Source of the DNA: Fimbriimonadaceae bacterium
GTDB lineage: Bacteria; Armatimonadota; Fimbriimonadia; Fimbriimonadales; Fimbriimonadaceae
Assembly (NCBI GenBank): GCA_014380605.1
Contig: JACMJO010000168.1
Span: forward strand, 1 to 15,125
Direction of reading: 5' to 3'
DNA: 15,125 nucleotides
Shown: in pieces, positions 6,416-14,058 of the stretch
How the letters are laid out: each line of letters begins with the position of its first letter
Numbering within the stretch: position 1 is the stretch's first letter
Position numbers and translations under genes: made by a program
Notes under the pieces: model-generated
What the model saw: only the letters and a program-made list of their open reading frames with translations
Database searches by the model: none
What the model was told of the DNA's origin: nothing

Positions 6416-8287
6416 TTAGTTGACTCCGCCGCCGCTGATTGTCACGGGTTGGCCGCTGGTCCCTGTTCCGAACCCAGTGTTGAATGGGAACGCCTTTAGC
6501 CGGATATAGAAGTTGACGCTTGTGCCGGCTCTAAAACCGATGGGGTTGTCGATGACCGTCATCACGGCTTCCGCGCAGTGCAGATCGTAGGTGAATTGGA
6601 AATGCCGAGCCTCGAACCGCTTCAGGTAGCCGTTGTAATCGAATAGCGCACTTGTCCTTAACCTTCCCCACTTGAACCCATCGACAAACCCGCTGAAAGA
6701 ACTCCAAGTTTTGCGGATACCGTCATATTTAGCGCCTAAACCTACAAACGTGGCTCCGGGTTTGTACGCTAGGTCGACGCGGAGGTTGTTCCAAGACCCC
6801 TGAAAACTGTCGTAGTTGCTGACAGCCCTTAGCGATATGTAGTCGACCGGTCGATACTCCATTCTCACCCCAACGGATTGCCAAGCGACCTTGGGGCCAA
6901 GGCTGTTTTGCTGAAGTTGGAGAATGTCGTATCCGGTTTGTGCGCCAATCAAGAAAGTTCTGTACGGACGGAAACTGATGTCAGTGGTGAGAAGGTTTGT
7001 TCTCCCTAGCCTATCGATCTGCAGAGGCGAGAAGCCATAGGGCCGGAGATAGCTGTAGCGAATGTTGAGGCTTGTGTCGTAACCAAGGGCGTAGCTGGCC
7101 TGTAACCCAAGGCCTAGCGTGTATTGGGCCGTATCGTCGCTGTAGACGCCCTGCTTAAACCGACCGTTAACATCGAATCGAAATCGCTTCGCGCTTCGGT
7201 CTGGCCGACTCACTCTAAAGTCAAAGTTTGCTCTACTAAGCTTTGTCTTATCGAGCGAGTTTGCAAACTCACCGAGGCTCAGTTCGGCGTTAAACGGCCA
7301 TCCGCCATCCTTCGGACCAAAGAGCTTCCTGGAATCGGTAACCAGAGAAACGACTGGAGTTCGGTCTGCTCCATTAAAGAAGTTCGTCGTCTCTCCAACT
7401 GGGATTGCTCGCTGATAGTCGAACTGCGCGATCGCCTGCTTCAAGTCGTAGTCCGCTTTCAACTTGACGTCCAGTTGCTCACGCTTCGTTGAGAAGGACG
7501 AGTTGGCATTTGAGCTCTGGGATAGGCCGATATCAAAGTTCGTTCGAAGGTTGGGAGTCCATCGGCGGACGTCTCCGATCTTAAAGCTCTGCGACTCGGT
7601 GGTGCTGGCGCCAGAGTTGTTCTGATTGCGAAGGAAGTCGAACCTAGTGTTGGTGCCACGACCCTGGGGGACCAGGAGGCCAATACGTGTATTCAGGATC
7701 GTCGCGCCGGGAGCGGACAGGTAGTTGCTTTGCTGGTAGTTATTGTCCAGGGTCAGGATGCCAAATCCTAATTCCTGGCGGTGGCGACTCATGACCGTGA
7801 TCGTCTTGTCTTGGCCAAAAACGGAGTAGGCGCTCAGAACGCCTCGAAGGTTTGGGTTGGAGTAGTTGTAATCGAAACCGAGGGCCGGGCCGCGTTTGGT
7901 GTAGTAATCGACGTGGGTATCCAGAAAGCTGTAGTCATCCCTCAACGGGATGCCGAACTTGAACTTCACATAGTAGCCCTCGTCAAAAGTCTGCCCGACT
8001 TCCGGCAGATATTTATAGGTTCTCTCGTCTAAGGGAATAGACAAATAAGGCAGTTTGACGATGGTTTTCTCAAATATCTTGATTGCCACTTTGCGGAAAA
8101 TCGCTCGCTTACCGGGGCGAATCGTCGCCTTGGCGGCTTGGAGGTGATAGTGAGGCACCTCCCGGTCACATGAAGTGACATCACATTTTTCACCGAAAAT
8201 CTCATTTTTAGAGCCGTAAGTCGTTCCTCCTTTGAGGTACAGGTTGCGCTGAATCTGCCCGCCTAGAAGCGATGGACGCGCGTCCAT
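6416..8287 (-). CDS. lptD: LptD C-terminal part: end of jellyroll plus outer-membrane beta-barrel (split gene)
   Basis: LptD inserts LPS into the outer leaflet. This 623-residue frame holds the second half of the periplasmic OstA/jellyroll domain: LLGGQIQRNLYLKGG at 7-21, CDVTSCDREVPHYHL at 35-49, PGKRAIFRKV at 58-67, LPYLSIPL at 79-86. A long series of alternating-residue strands typical of an outer-membrane barrel follows. Near the C terminus come FTYDLHCAEA and NFYIRLKAFPF, resembling the barrel end of LptD relatives. Read alone from ATG 8287 it has no signal peptide, so it could not reach the outer membrane, and it begins in mid-domain. The missing N terminus is encoded directly upstream in another frame (8293-8751), separated by a 38-bp palindrome. 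Together the parts would give about 770 residues, a normal LptD length. The ATG lies within the palindrome and may be accidental. Confidence 0.85.
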   Translation of the reverse strand: MDARPSLLGGQIQRNLYLKGGTTYGSKNEIFGEKCDVTSCDREVPHYHLQAAKATIRPGKRAIFRKVAIKIFEKTIVKLPYLSIPLDERTYKYLPEVGQTFDEGYYVKFKFGIPLRDDYSFLDTHVDYYTKRGPALGFDYNYSNPNLRGVLSAYSVFGQDKTITVMSRHRQELGFGILTLDNNYQQSNYLSAPGATILNTRIGLLVPQGRGTNTRFDFLRNQNNSGASTTESQSFKIGDVRRWTPNLRTNFDIGLSQSSNANSSFSTKREQLDVKLKADYDLKQAIAQFDYQRAIPVGETTNFFNGADRTPVVSLVTDSRKLFGPKDGGWPFNAELSLGEFANSLDKTKLSRANFDFRVSRPDRSAKRFRFDVNGRFKQGVYSDDTAQYTLGLGLQASYALGYDTSLNIRYSYLRPYGFSPLQIDRLGRTNLLTTDISFRPYRTFLIGAQTGYDILQLQQNSLGPKVAWQSVGVRMEYRPVDYISLRAVSNYDSFQGSWNNLRVDLAYKPGATFVGLGAKYDGIRKTWSSFSGFVDGFKWGRLRTSALFDYNGYLKRFEARHFQFTYDLHCAEAVMTVIDNPIGFRAGTSVNFYIRLKAFPFNTGFGTGTSGQPVTISGGGVN

Positions 8288-8298
8288 CGCTTCTAGGC
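8261..8298. repeat. Perfect 38-bp palindrome interrupting lptD
   Basis: GCCTAGAAGCGATGGACGC (8261-8279) is followed with no spacer by its exact reverse complement (8280-8298). Symmetry stops at both outer ends. On the minus strand the palindrome carries the TAG ending the N-terminal lptD part and, five bases later, the ATG of the C-terminal part. The two lptD frames differ by 2 (mod 3). Deleting all 38 bases restores one frame (…LAKD-GQIQRN…). Deleting only 17 bases (8283-8299) also restores it and gives …LAKDARPSLLGGQIQRN…. The 17-base unit is bounded by GGA repeats, as expected if one arm was made by copying the other in inverted orientation. No second copy was noticed in the window. Confidence 0.95.
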
Positions 8299-8751
8299 AT
8301 CCTTGGCAAGGAACGTTTCGTTGCGCATGTTGACGGTGACTTCACCGCCCTTGACAAAAGCCTTCTCGCCGAAGACTTTTACGTTACCGCTGGCCTTGAA
8401 AACTTTGGTGTCCAGGTTGCCCTCGATCCTGTCCGCGAAAATCTCGTATCCGGCATAGATGAGATGAGTGCCCTCGGGTCCGGTCAGGACAACTACGGGG
8501 CCATTTCGCTTCATATCCCCTTTTTCTATCTTGAACTCTTGTCGATTGGGGTCGATCATTCGCTCGGGTAATTGGCCAGATCGTATCGTCGGATCATTAA
8601 CCTGAGGCTGGGTTGGAGTTATCTGATTCGGCTTAGGCAGGAGTTCCTTGTCCTTGAGCGTTTGAATGGCTGTGCGGATAGGTCCCCCAACATCTTGGGC
8701 CAGACTGCCGGTTGCGACCATGCACAGCACAATTACTAGGCATCGCCTCAC
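8293..8751 (-). CDS. lptD: LptD N-terminal part: signal peptide and first half of OstA/LptA-like domain (split gene)
   Basis: A 152-residue frame starting at GTG 8751. Residues 1-18 (MRRCLVIVLCMVATGSLA) form a signal peptide with cleavage likely before QD. A Pro/Gln-rich linker follows to about 65. The rest (FKIEKGDMKRNGPVVVLTG…, GNLDTKVFKASGNVKVFGE, NMRNETFLAKDA) has the repeating strand pattern of the OstA/LptA jellyroll that carries LPS across the periplasm. The domain stops abruptly at a TAG inside the 38-bp palindrome, and its continuation is found downstream in a shifted frame. A free LptA-like protein is an alternative, but the truncated jellyroll and the matching continuation favour a broken lptD. 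The start overlaps the lptF/G stop by four bases (GTGA) and has a strong Shine-Dalgarno sequence. Confidence 0.85.
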   Translation of the reverse strand: MRRCLVIVLCMVATGSLAQDVGGPIRTAIQTLKDKELLPKPNQITPTQPQVNDPTIRSGQLPERMIDPNRQEFKIEKGDMKRNGPVVVLTGPEGTHLIYAGYEIFADRIEGNLDTKVFKASGNVKVFGEKAFVKGGEVTVNMRNETFLAKDA

Positions 8752-9821
8752 TCAAGCCTCCGAATCGCGAAGAGGCCGAGGACGATGAAGAAGATGTTAG
8801 GGAGCCACGCAGCAAACCAGGGAGGAGTGAGTCCGTTGTTACCTAGAATTTCCGTGCTGATAACCCAGGCGTTGTAGTAGACGAGTACGACCACCATGCT
8901 CAACAGGACGCCGATAAAGGCGCCGCTTCGGGCGAACCATACTGCAAACACTGGTCCTATGATCGCAAAAACAAGGCAGGCGGCGGGAACGGCAAACCGG
9001 TTGTGGTATTTGACCTCTTCGACGCGAGTATTTAGGCCAGACTTGCGGGAGTTTTCAATCGACGCTCGTAGTTCGTCCAAGGTCTTCTCTTCGGACATAG
9101 GGTTGCCGAACAGCGAGTCGATTTCGATAGGGTCGTTGATCTTGATCGGATCGCCTGCCTTGGCGCTAACCAGGAGTTGATCTTGCAAAATCCACACGAA
9201 CGTGTCGGTCATCTGCCAGTTTCCGCCAAAGTAGGTTCCTCGCTTGGCGGTCATGATGACGGTCTGGTTGGGTTGCGGCCTTTCGAAAAGGACGATGTCC
9301 GTAAGGATGAGATTGTCGGCGCCACCTCGCTGGATCGCGCCGAAGTTCACATACCAGTTCTTGAGCTTGACGCCCTGGTTTTGAACGAAGTTGGGGATAC
9401 CCCCTAGGACACCTACCTGTACGGAAAGCTTATTGAACTTCTTCTCAGCCGGAGGCATGATCTTTTCCACCAGGTAGAAGTTGCCGATGGCGACCAGCAA
9501 ACCAAAAATCGCGATGGGCCAGATGATGCGGAGGATTCTCGCGCCGACTGCACGCATGGCCGTGAGCTCGCTTTCGCGAGTCAGTCGCGACACGGCCATC
9601 GAGGAGGCTAAAGACATCCCCACCGGCAAAGTCATGTTTGCCCAGTAAGGAGTTTTGTACAGCACCAATTGAGCGAATGCGGAGAACGGAACGCTCTGCA
9701 TCGAGACGCTCTTGAAGAGATAGATGAACTGGTTGGCCTGGAACATCAGAAGCACGCTGACGGTGCCGATCAGGAACGGAACCGCCAGTTCCTTCAGCAC
9801 GTAAACGTCCAGCTTTTTCAC
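8748..9821 (-). CDS. lptF/G: LPS export ABC permease, LptF/LptG family
   Basis: Inner-membrane permease that, with the ATPase LptB, extracts LPS and passes it to the periplasmic bridge. From GTG 9821 it has 357 residues, the usual length. It opens VKKLDVYVLKELAVPFLIGT, typical of the YjgP/YjgQ family, and has two N-terminal helices, a helix pair around KTPYWANMTLPVGMSLASSM and RLTRESELTAMRAVGA, a periplasmic beta-rich domain in the middle, and three helices at the C terminus. The frame continues upstream to 10091, but that stretch lies within the preceding gene and is Cys/Arg-rich nonsense. GTG 9821 overlaps the preceding stop as GTGA, which sets the start. Most diderms need both LptF and LptG; only one permease is here, so the other is elsewhere or it pairs with itself. 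LptD follows directly. Confidence 0.92.
   Translation of the reverse strand: MKKLDVYVLKELAVPFLIGTVSVLLMFQANQFIYLFKSVSMQSVPFSAFAQLVLYKTPYWANMTLPVGMSLASSMAVSRLTRESELTAMRAVGARILRIIWPIAIFGLLVAIGNFYLVEKIMPPAEKKFNKLSVQVGVLGGIPNFVQNQGVKLKNWYVNFGAIQRGGADNLILTDIVLFERPQPNQTVIMTAKRGTYFGGNWQMTDTFVWILQDQLLVSAKAGDPIKINDPIEIDSLFGNPMSEEKTLDELRASIENSRKSGLNTRVEEVKYHNRFAVPAACLVFAIIGPVFAVWFARSGAFIGVLLSMVVVLVYYNAWVISTEILGNNGLTPPWFAAWLPNIFFIVLGLFAIRRLE
8757..8761 (-). promoter_or_regulatory. Shine-Dalgarno for the lptD GTG start
   Basis: GGAGG on the minus strand lies five bases before GTG 8751, inside the end of the lptF/G gene. It supports the GTG start and translational coupling between the permease and lptD. 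Confidence 0.65.
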
Positions 9822-10633
9822 TTCGCCGTAGCTCCAGAAGAACGGAAGGTGGCTGCCAAAACAAAAATGGCAAGGGCCATAAGACCAATGATGACTGGTA
9901 TTGCCGCTCCCGCGGGCAAAGATCCGGCGACAAATGGAATTCCGACTAGCGCAACCATAATCGCAACCCAAGCCGCGACGAACTTTCTCGCCAGCCCCTT
10001 TCCAACCCAAGCGCCCCGAGCGTGGTCGAGCAGGAACGGAGCTCCACACCTTTGACAATGGGTAAGCCCAGGTTGGTTTTTGACCCCGCACTCAAGGCAG
10101 GCCAAGGGAACCTTCTGGTCCGGAGCGATTCGATAGTGTCGCCACTTCTTCAGAATAAGGTTTTCCTCTTGAAACAATGCGGCGGGCATGGTTTGGATGG
10201 CATCCTCGGCCAAGGCAAGCGCATGTGCGGGCATGCCCTTGTTGTAGATCGTCTTGGCCAATTTGAACTTGGCGGAGGCGTTGCCAGGCGTCTGGGCGAG
10301 CATCTCGTAGGCACGTTCGATCGCTTCCACATCTATTTGATTGAGGGCGCGTTTGTTCAAAGACGACCGGACGACGGGAAAAGCGACCATCGTGACAACT
10401 ACGGCAACCAGGATCAAGGGAGCCATGAACGGTTCGCGAGCCAGCAACGCCGTTCCACCAAGGCCAATGCCAGCGGCAATTCCCGCGATCGCGCTGAGAA
10501 CGTCCACATCGCCTTGGACCGCCCATTGGACAAGAGCAACCACCCAAATGGCAAGCGGCACCCAGATGGCAATTCCCGCCGCCAAGGACAAGGGATTATT
10601 GAAAATCTGGTCACGAAGCACCCTGGTCTTCAT
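9818..10633 (-). CDS. Membrane protein with TPR-like region and zinc ribbon, function unknown
   Basis: A 271-residue protein not recognised as a named family. Visible parts: hydrophobic helices at about 14-38, 45-64 and 71-89; a helical, TPR-like segment at about 103-160 (AYEMLAQTPGNASAKFKLAKTIY, then ALALAEDAIQ); a zinc ribbon with Cys179, Cys182, Cys193 and Cys196 (C-x2-C-x10-C-x2-C); and two more helices at 217-239 and 243-262. The soluble part would sit between the membrane hairpins, probably in the cytoplasm. It overlaps plsY upstream by 23 bases and lptF/G downstream by 4, so it is surely co-transcribed with envelope genes and may help assemble or control them. At ATG 10633 the GAGGAGG run touches the ATG, which is too close for a good ribosome site; GTG 10621 is a reasonable alternative. 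Confidence 0.8.
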   Translation of the reverse strand: MKTRVLRDQIFNNPLSLAAGIAIWVPLAIWVVALVQWAVQGDVDVLSAIAGIAAGIGLGGTALLAREPFMAPLILVAVVVTMVAFPVVRSSLNKRALNQIDVEAIERAYEMLAQTPGNASAKFKLAKTIYNKGMPAHALALAEDAIQTMPAALFQEENLILKKWRHYRIAPDQKVPLACLECGVKNQPGLTHCQRCGAPFLLDHARGAWVGKGLARKFVAAWVAIMVALVGIPFVAGSLPAGAAIPVIIGLMALAIFVLAATFRSSGATAK

Positions 10634-11249
10634 CCTCCTCGGTTTGCGGCGCTTCGACCGTCTTGCCGAACTTAAACTTTGGCTCGGTACCTTCTCTGAG
10701 TCGCTTAATGTTTGCGCGATGGCGATAGATGATAAAGAGGATCATCACCGAGTAGCCGCCGATCACCCAGGGCGAGTCTTTGAAGAGGAGACCAAAAGGA
10801 ATGGTTGAAACAATCGCGATCATGCTCGCCAGGCTCATGTATCGGGTGGTTCCCAGAGAGATCGAAAACAAAACGAAGGCGCTCAAGGCTACAAGCGGCG
10901 AGGTGCCAAGGGTCATTCCAAGCGCGGAGGAGATTCCTTTGCCTCCCTTGAACTTCAGGAAGGGTGAAAAGCTGTGCCCGATAATCGCCATCGAGCCGGC
11001 AAACATCCAAAACTCCTGGCGATCGGGAAAGAGCCATCGCCCAACCAGTGGAGGAATCAGACCTTTGAGCAGATCAAGGACGAAGACGAGGAAGCCGGGG
11101 CCCTTGCCGAGAACCCTCATTGCGTTGGTCGCCCCAGTGTTGCCACTGCCGACCTTCATGAGATCAACCCCTCTCGCCCTCGCGATCAGCACTCCGAAGG
11201 GGATGGAGCCCAGCAAGTAGGAGCCGAGGAGGAGCAGGGCCAATTCCAT
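10611..11249 (-). CDS. plsY: Glycerol-3-phosphate acyltransferase PlsY
   Basis: Inner-membrane enzyme that transfers an acyl group from acyl phosphate to glycerol-3-phosphate, making lysophosphatidate, the first committed step of phospholipid synthesis. All three family motifs are present (numbered from ATG 11255): SGNTGATN at 37-44, GHSFSPFLKFKGGKG at 93-107, and H179-x2-N182-x2-R185 followed by GTE at 189-191. About six hydrophobic helices surround them. The acidic tail (EEDEDQ) is an extension beyond the core. ATG 11255 overlaps the glnE stop as ATGA, but AAGG is only one base away. ATG 11249 has AAGG at seven bases and yields MELALLLLGSYLLGS, so it is preferred. Lies in the glnE–lpt gene string. 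Confidence 0.95.
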   Translation of the reverse strand: MELALLLLGSYLLGSIPFGVLIARARGVDLMKVGSGNTGATNAMRVLGKGPGFLVFVLDLLKGLIPPLVGRWLFPDRQEFWMFAGSMAIIGHSFSPFLKFKGGKGISSALGMTLGTSPLVALSAFVLFSISLGTTRYMSLASMIAIVSTIPFGLLFKDSPWVIGGYSVMILFIIYRHRANIKRLREGTEPKFKFGKTVEAPQTEEDEDQGAS

Positions 11250-11251
11250 GG

Positions 11252-13906
11252 TCATGCCTTCAGACGTTCCAGACCCTGAATGTAGATCGCGCGAACGGTC
11301 TCGATGACCCGTTCATGCAGGGCGAGGAAATCGTTGCCGCTAGATAGGTCCATGGAATCGGCAAGTCGATCCAGTTTGTCCGGGTTTTCGGGAATCACAT
11401 CCTTCTCCAAGCTGAGCAATCCTAGGCGAAGTCGGACCTCAATTAGGTGTCGATGCGCATGTTGAAGCTGTTGGACCTCCACGGCGTTCAGCAGACCTGC
11501 GTTGCCCAGGTTTTGGATTCGAACCGACATGGAAACCAGAGCCTCGGGGGCATGGGTTGCGGTTGGGTATCGCATTTCGAACAGGTGTACCAACCACTCT
11601 ACATCGTTCAGGCCGCCGAATCCGATCTTGACCTCGCGACGCAAATGTTGGGGCTTGATTCGCTCGGTCTCGACCCGCTTCTTCATCGCCAGTAGTTCTC
11701 TAAGCCGCTCAGGCGTCAAAGGCTGGGCAAAGGCAACCTTGCGAACTGTTTCGATCGCCCGGTCTCCTCCGAATATCTCGCGGGCTTGACCCAAAGCGAA
11801 GCGCTCCCACATCTCCATGCCCGATAGCTCATAGGTTCCGAGCGCTTCCAATGAACGGACAAGCATTCCCTTGCCACCATCAGGACGCAAGCGCAAATCA
11901 ACTCCGATAGGAACCCCGACCCGCTTCAACTGGCTAAGAAGCGACAGGAACTGCTGAGCCTGCGACTCTGCCTCAGATTGCCACTCCGTTTTCTCAACGA
12001 GCAAAAAAAGATCGGCATCCGAGTCGATCCCCATCTCACGGCCCCCGTAACTGCCCAGACCAACGATATCGAACCGCACGAGAAGCCGCTTCGCACAGTG
12101 AATGATAAGCGCGTCAGTCAAGTCGGCTATCGCTTCTCCGGGATCGAAGTCTTGGCTCAACACCCATCTAGCCATTAGATGGCATCTCGCCCTGACAAAA
12201 GCTTCCGCGAGTTGTTTTATGGGGCAACCAAGGGCAAGGCGATGAATCATTGCCGCCGAATCGACTTCTTCCTCGATTTCTCCGCTCACCAGCATCTCCG
12301 TCAAGCCGATCGATTCCTTCAGGTCGTTTACCAATCGAGGTGCGGATCGAGCGATCTTCTCGACCCGATCCAGGCTATCGCGATTCTCGATGAGGCTGGC
12401 ATAGAAAGCATCGGGCGACGGAAGGGAGTCGAACCATTGCAGAGCGCTTGGCGCAAGCCCTTCAAGTCGTTCGGCTATTTGGTCGCGGTCACTCCCCGCG
12501 GAAGGTTCAGGCCTCAAAATAGACTTGTACAAGGTCTGAATTGTACGCCGATGGGCTTCCAATTCGCCGTCGACTTCGGGCCAAGTTGAGCGGCCCAAAA
12601 GCTTGGCCAATCTGGTGCGAGCCGCGGGGTCTGCAGGGATGCTGTGCGTTTGCCGGTCTCCAACGAGTTGGCACCGATGTTCTAGCTGTCTAAGGAACAC
12701 GTAGCCCTTCTCAAGGCTAGATGCAACCGGATGGTCAAGGATGCCCTGATCCTCTAGCTCCCGAAGGACCTCCAATGTGGGGGCAACTTGCAGGGACGGC
12801 AACTTGTAGCCGTGGATAAGCTGAAGGGCTTGGACCAGGAACTCAACGTCCCTAATCCCTCCTGCCCCGCGTTTGAGGTCGTCGCTGTCCGAACGCTCTT
12901 CGATTCGGGTCTTCATCGCGAGCATTGCCTCAAGTTCGGGCTCGCTCAGTTGGGGGCGGAAACACCTTTCAGTCCGCATGGACAGCCACCGCTGTTGCAA
13001 CTCGGGCGGCCCCACGATGGGTTTCGATCTTATGAGCGCCTGCACTTCCCATTGCTCGGCGTATAGCTTGTAATAGGCTTCAAAGCTCCGCATCGAGGCC
13101 ACGAGAGGGCCAGAATTACCATAGGGTCGGAGGCGCAGGTCGACGCGATATAGCGAACCTCTGCCCATTCGATCGCTAAACGCGCGGCCCAGCAGCTCAC
13201 AGAATCGGGTGGCTTCACTTTCAAATACCTCGCCCATCCCGTCAGGGACAGCGTAGGCGAGGTCGATATCAGAACTGAAGTTCAGTTCCCGACCCCCAAG
13301 TTTGCCGAAGCCGACGATCAAAACCGGGCAATCTCCTTGCAATCCCTTTTGCTTTGCAAACTCGGTCCAAACCGCCTGTGCCGTCAAAGTGATCAGGCCC
13401 TCGGCAAGGTCGCTGATCGCTTGCCAAACCGATTCCTCGGGCCAATTCCCCGCCAGATCGTTGATAACGATGGGAAGCGTCCACCGTTGCTTAAGGAAGC
13501 GAAGTCGATCCAAGGCATGGGAGTGGGAAGTCGAAGTAGCCAACATCGACCCGCCTTCGCGAACCACGGCGTCGCGTGTTGGCAACCTCTCAAGCTCATA
13601 AGGCTCTAAGACCAAAGACGCCAATTCGGGATTTTGAATCAGGGAGTCGGTAATCGGTTGGCTAGCTCCGAACAGGTTGATGAGAAGCCTGGCCAACTGG
13701 GGAACGGAAACCAGTTGGCTGAGATGAAGGTGGGGGTTGGCAGTTGCCGCTAGCCATCGGCCTAAGTTGGTGAGGGCGAGGTCGGCGTCGGCATTCCCCT
13801 GAAAAAGGTTGGGAAAGGTGTCCGGCAATGGCTCACCCAGCACCGTCGCTAAGTGGTTGAGGGACCTCGTGGCTGATGTTTCATCGGCAAAGATGCTTGT
13901 CGACAT
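11252..13906 (-). CDS. glnE: Bifunctional glutamine synthetase adenylyltransferase/adenylyl-removing enzyme
   Basis: Adds AMP to, and removes it from, a tyrosine of glutamine synthetase, setting its activity to nitrogen supply under PII control. Both nucleotidyltransferase domains are intact (numbered from ATG 13924). The N-terminal one has VGFGKLGGRELNFSSDIDL at 204-222 with Asp219/Asp221, VDLRLRP at 261-267 and KRGAGGIRDVEF at 351-362. The C-terminal one has VGLGSYGGREMGIDSDADL at 621-639 with Asp636/Asp638 and a second VDLRLRP near 676. The central helical linker resembles the family. Length, 884-890, is slightly under that of the E. coli enzyme. ATG 13906 has AAGG five bases upstream and is preferred; ATG 13924 would add six residues. 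It is the first gene of the minus-strand string leading to plsY and lptD. No PII gene (glnB) or glnA is in view. Confidence 0.95.
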   Translation of the reverse strand: MSTSIFADETSATRSLNHLATVLGEPLPDTFPNLFQGNADADLALTNLGRWLAATANPHLHLSQLVSVPQLARLLINLFGASQPITDSLIQNPELASLVLEPYELERLPTRDAVVREGGSMLATSTSHSHALDRLRFLKQRWTLPIVINDLAGNWPEESVWQAISDLAEGLITLTAQAVWTEFAKQKGLQGDCPVLIVGFGKLGGRELNFSSDIDLAYAVPDGMGEVFESEATRFCELLGRAFSDRMGRGSLYRVDLRLRPYGNSGPLVASMRSFEAYYKLYAEQWEVQALIRSKPIVGPPELQQRWLSMRTERCFRPQLSEPELEAMLAMKTRIEERSDSDDLKRGAGGIRDVEFLVQALQLIHGYKLPSLQVAPTLEVLRELEDQGILDHPVASSLEKGYVFLRQLEHRCQLVGDRQTHSIPADPAARTRLAKLLGRSTWPEVDGELEAHRRTIQTLYKSILRPEPSAGSDRDQIAERLEGLAPSALQWFDSLPSPDAFYASLIENRDSLDRVEKIARSAPRLVNDLKESIGLTEMLVSGEIEEEVDSAAMIHRLALGCPIKQLAEAFVRARCHLMARWVLSQDFDPGEAIADLTDALIIHCAKRLLVRFDIVGLGSYGGREMGIDSDADLFLLVEKTEWQSEAESQAQQFLSLLSQLKRVGVPIGVDLRLRPDGGKGMLVRSLEALGTYELSGMEMWERFALGQAREIFGGDRAIETVRKVAFAQPLTPERLRELLAMKKRVETERIKPQHLRREVKIGFGGLNDVEWLVHLFEMRYPTATHAPEALVSMSVRIQNLGNAGLLNAVEVQQLQHAHRHLIEVRLRLGLLSLEKDVIPENPDKLDRLADSMDLSSGNDFLALHERVIETVRAIYIQGLERLKA

Positions 13907-13924
13907 CGCACCCTTTTTGATCAT

Positions 13925-14058
13925 GACCTAACCGAGTAGTTTGCACTTGATTGAGTATTCGCTGCCTAATGCTCTAGTTCCTTCCAACGGCGGTTAGCGT
14001 GGGTGGGTTCGCGGAACGCGGAGTTTAACTGCGTCGTTCCATAATCGTTGGAACAAAG
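13925..14058. other. Divergent intergenic region between glnE and manC
   Basis: The only spacer above 130 bases; it must carry the glnE promoter (minus) and the manC promoter (plus). CATAAT at 14040-14045 is a possible -10 box for manC but has no matching -35. The plus strand contains GGAACG (14013-14018), CGTTCC (14035-14040) and TGGAAC (14049-14054). The middle element can pair with either outer one, and GTTCCA/TGGAAC form a 6-bp stem with a 7-base loop ending just before the manC ATG. No clear promoter was found on the minus strand. Confidence 0.4.

Noticed and set aside
8272..8571. 99-codon plus-strand frame starting with the same MDARPSLLG as the LptD fragment
   Set aside because: The identical start arises only because the palindrome reads the same on both strands; the rest is antisense to the lptD 5' part.
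8293..8751. Independent full lptA gene
   Set aside because: The jellyroll is cut off halfway and its natural continuation is in the next frame; removing the palindrome gives one LptD of normal length, so a split lptD explains it better.
9822..10091. 90-codon N-terminal extension of the LptF/G frame
   Set aside because: Cys/Arg-rich, unlike the family, and fully inside the preceding gene; GTG 9821 with a GTGA overlap fits the family N terminus.
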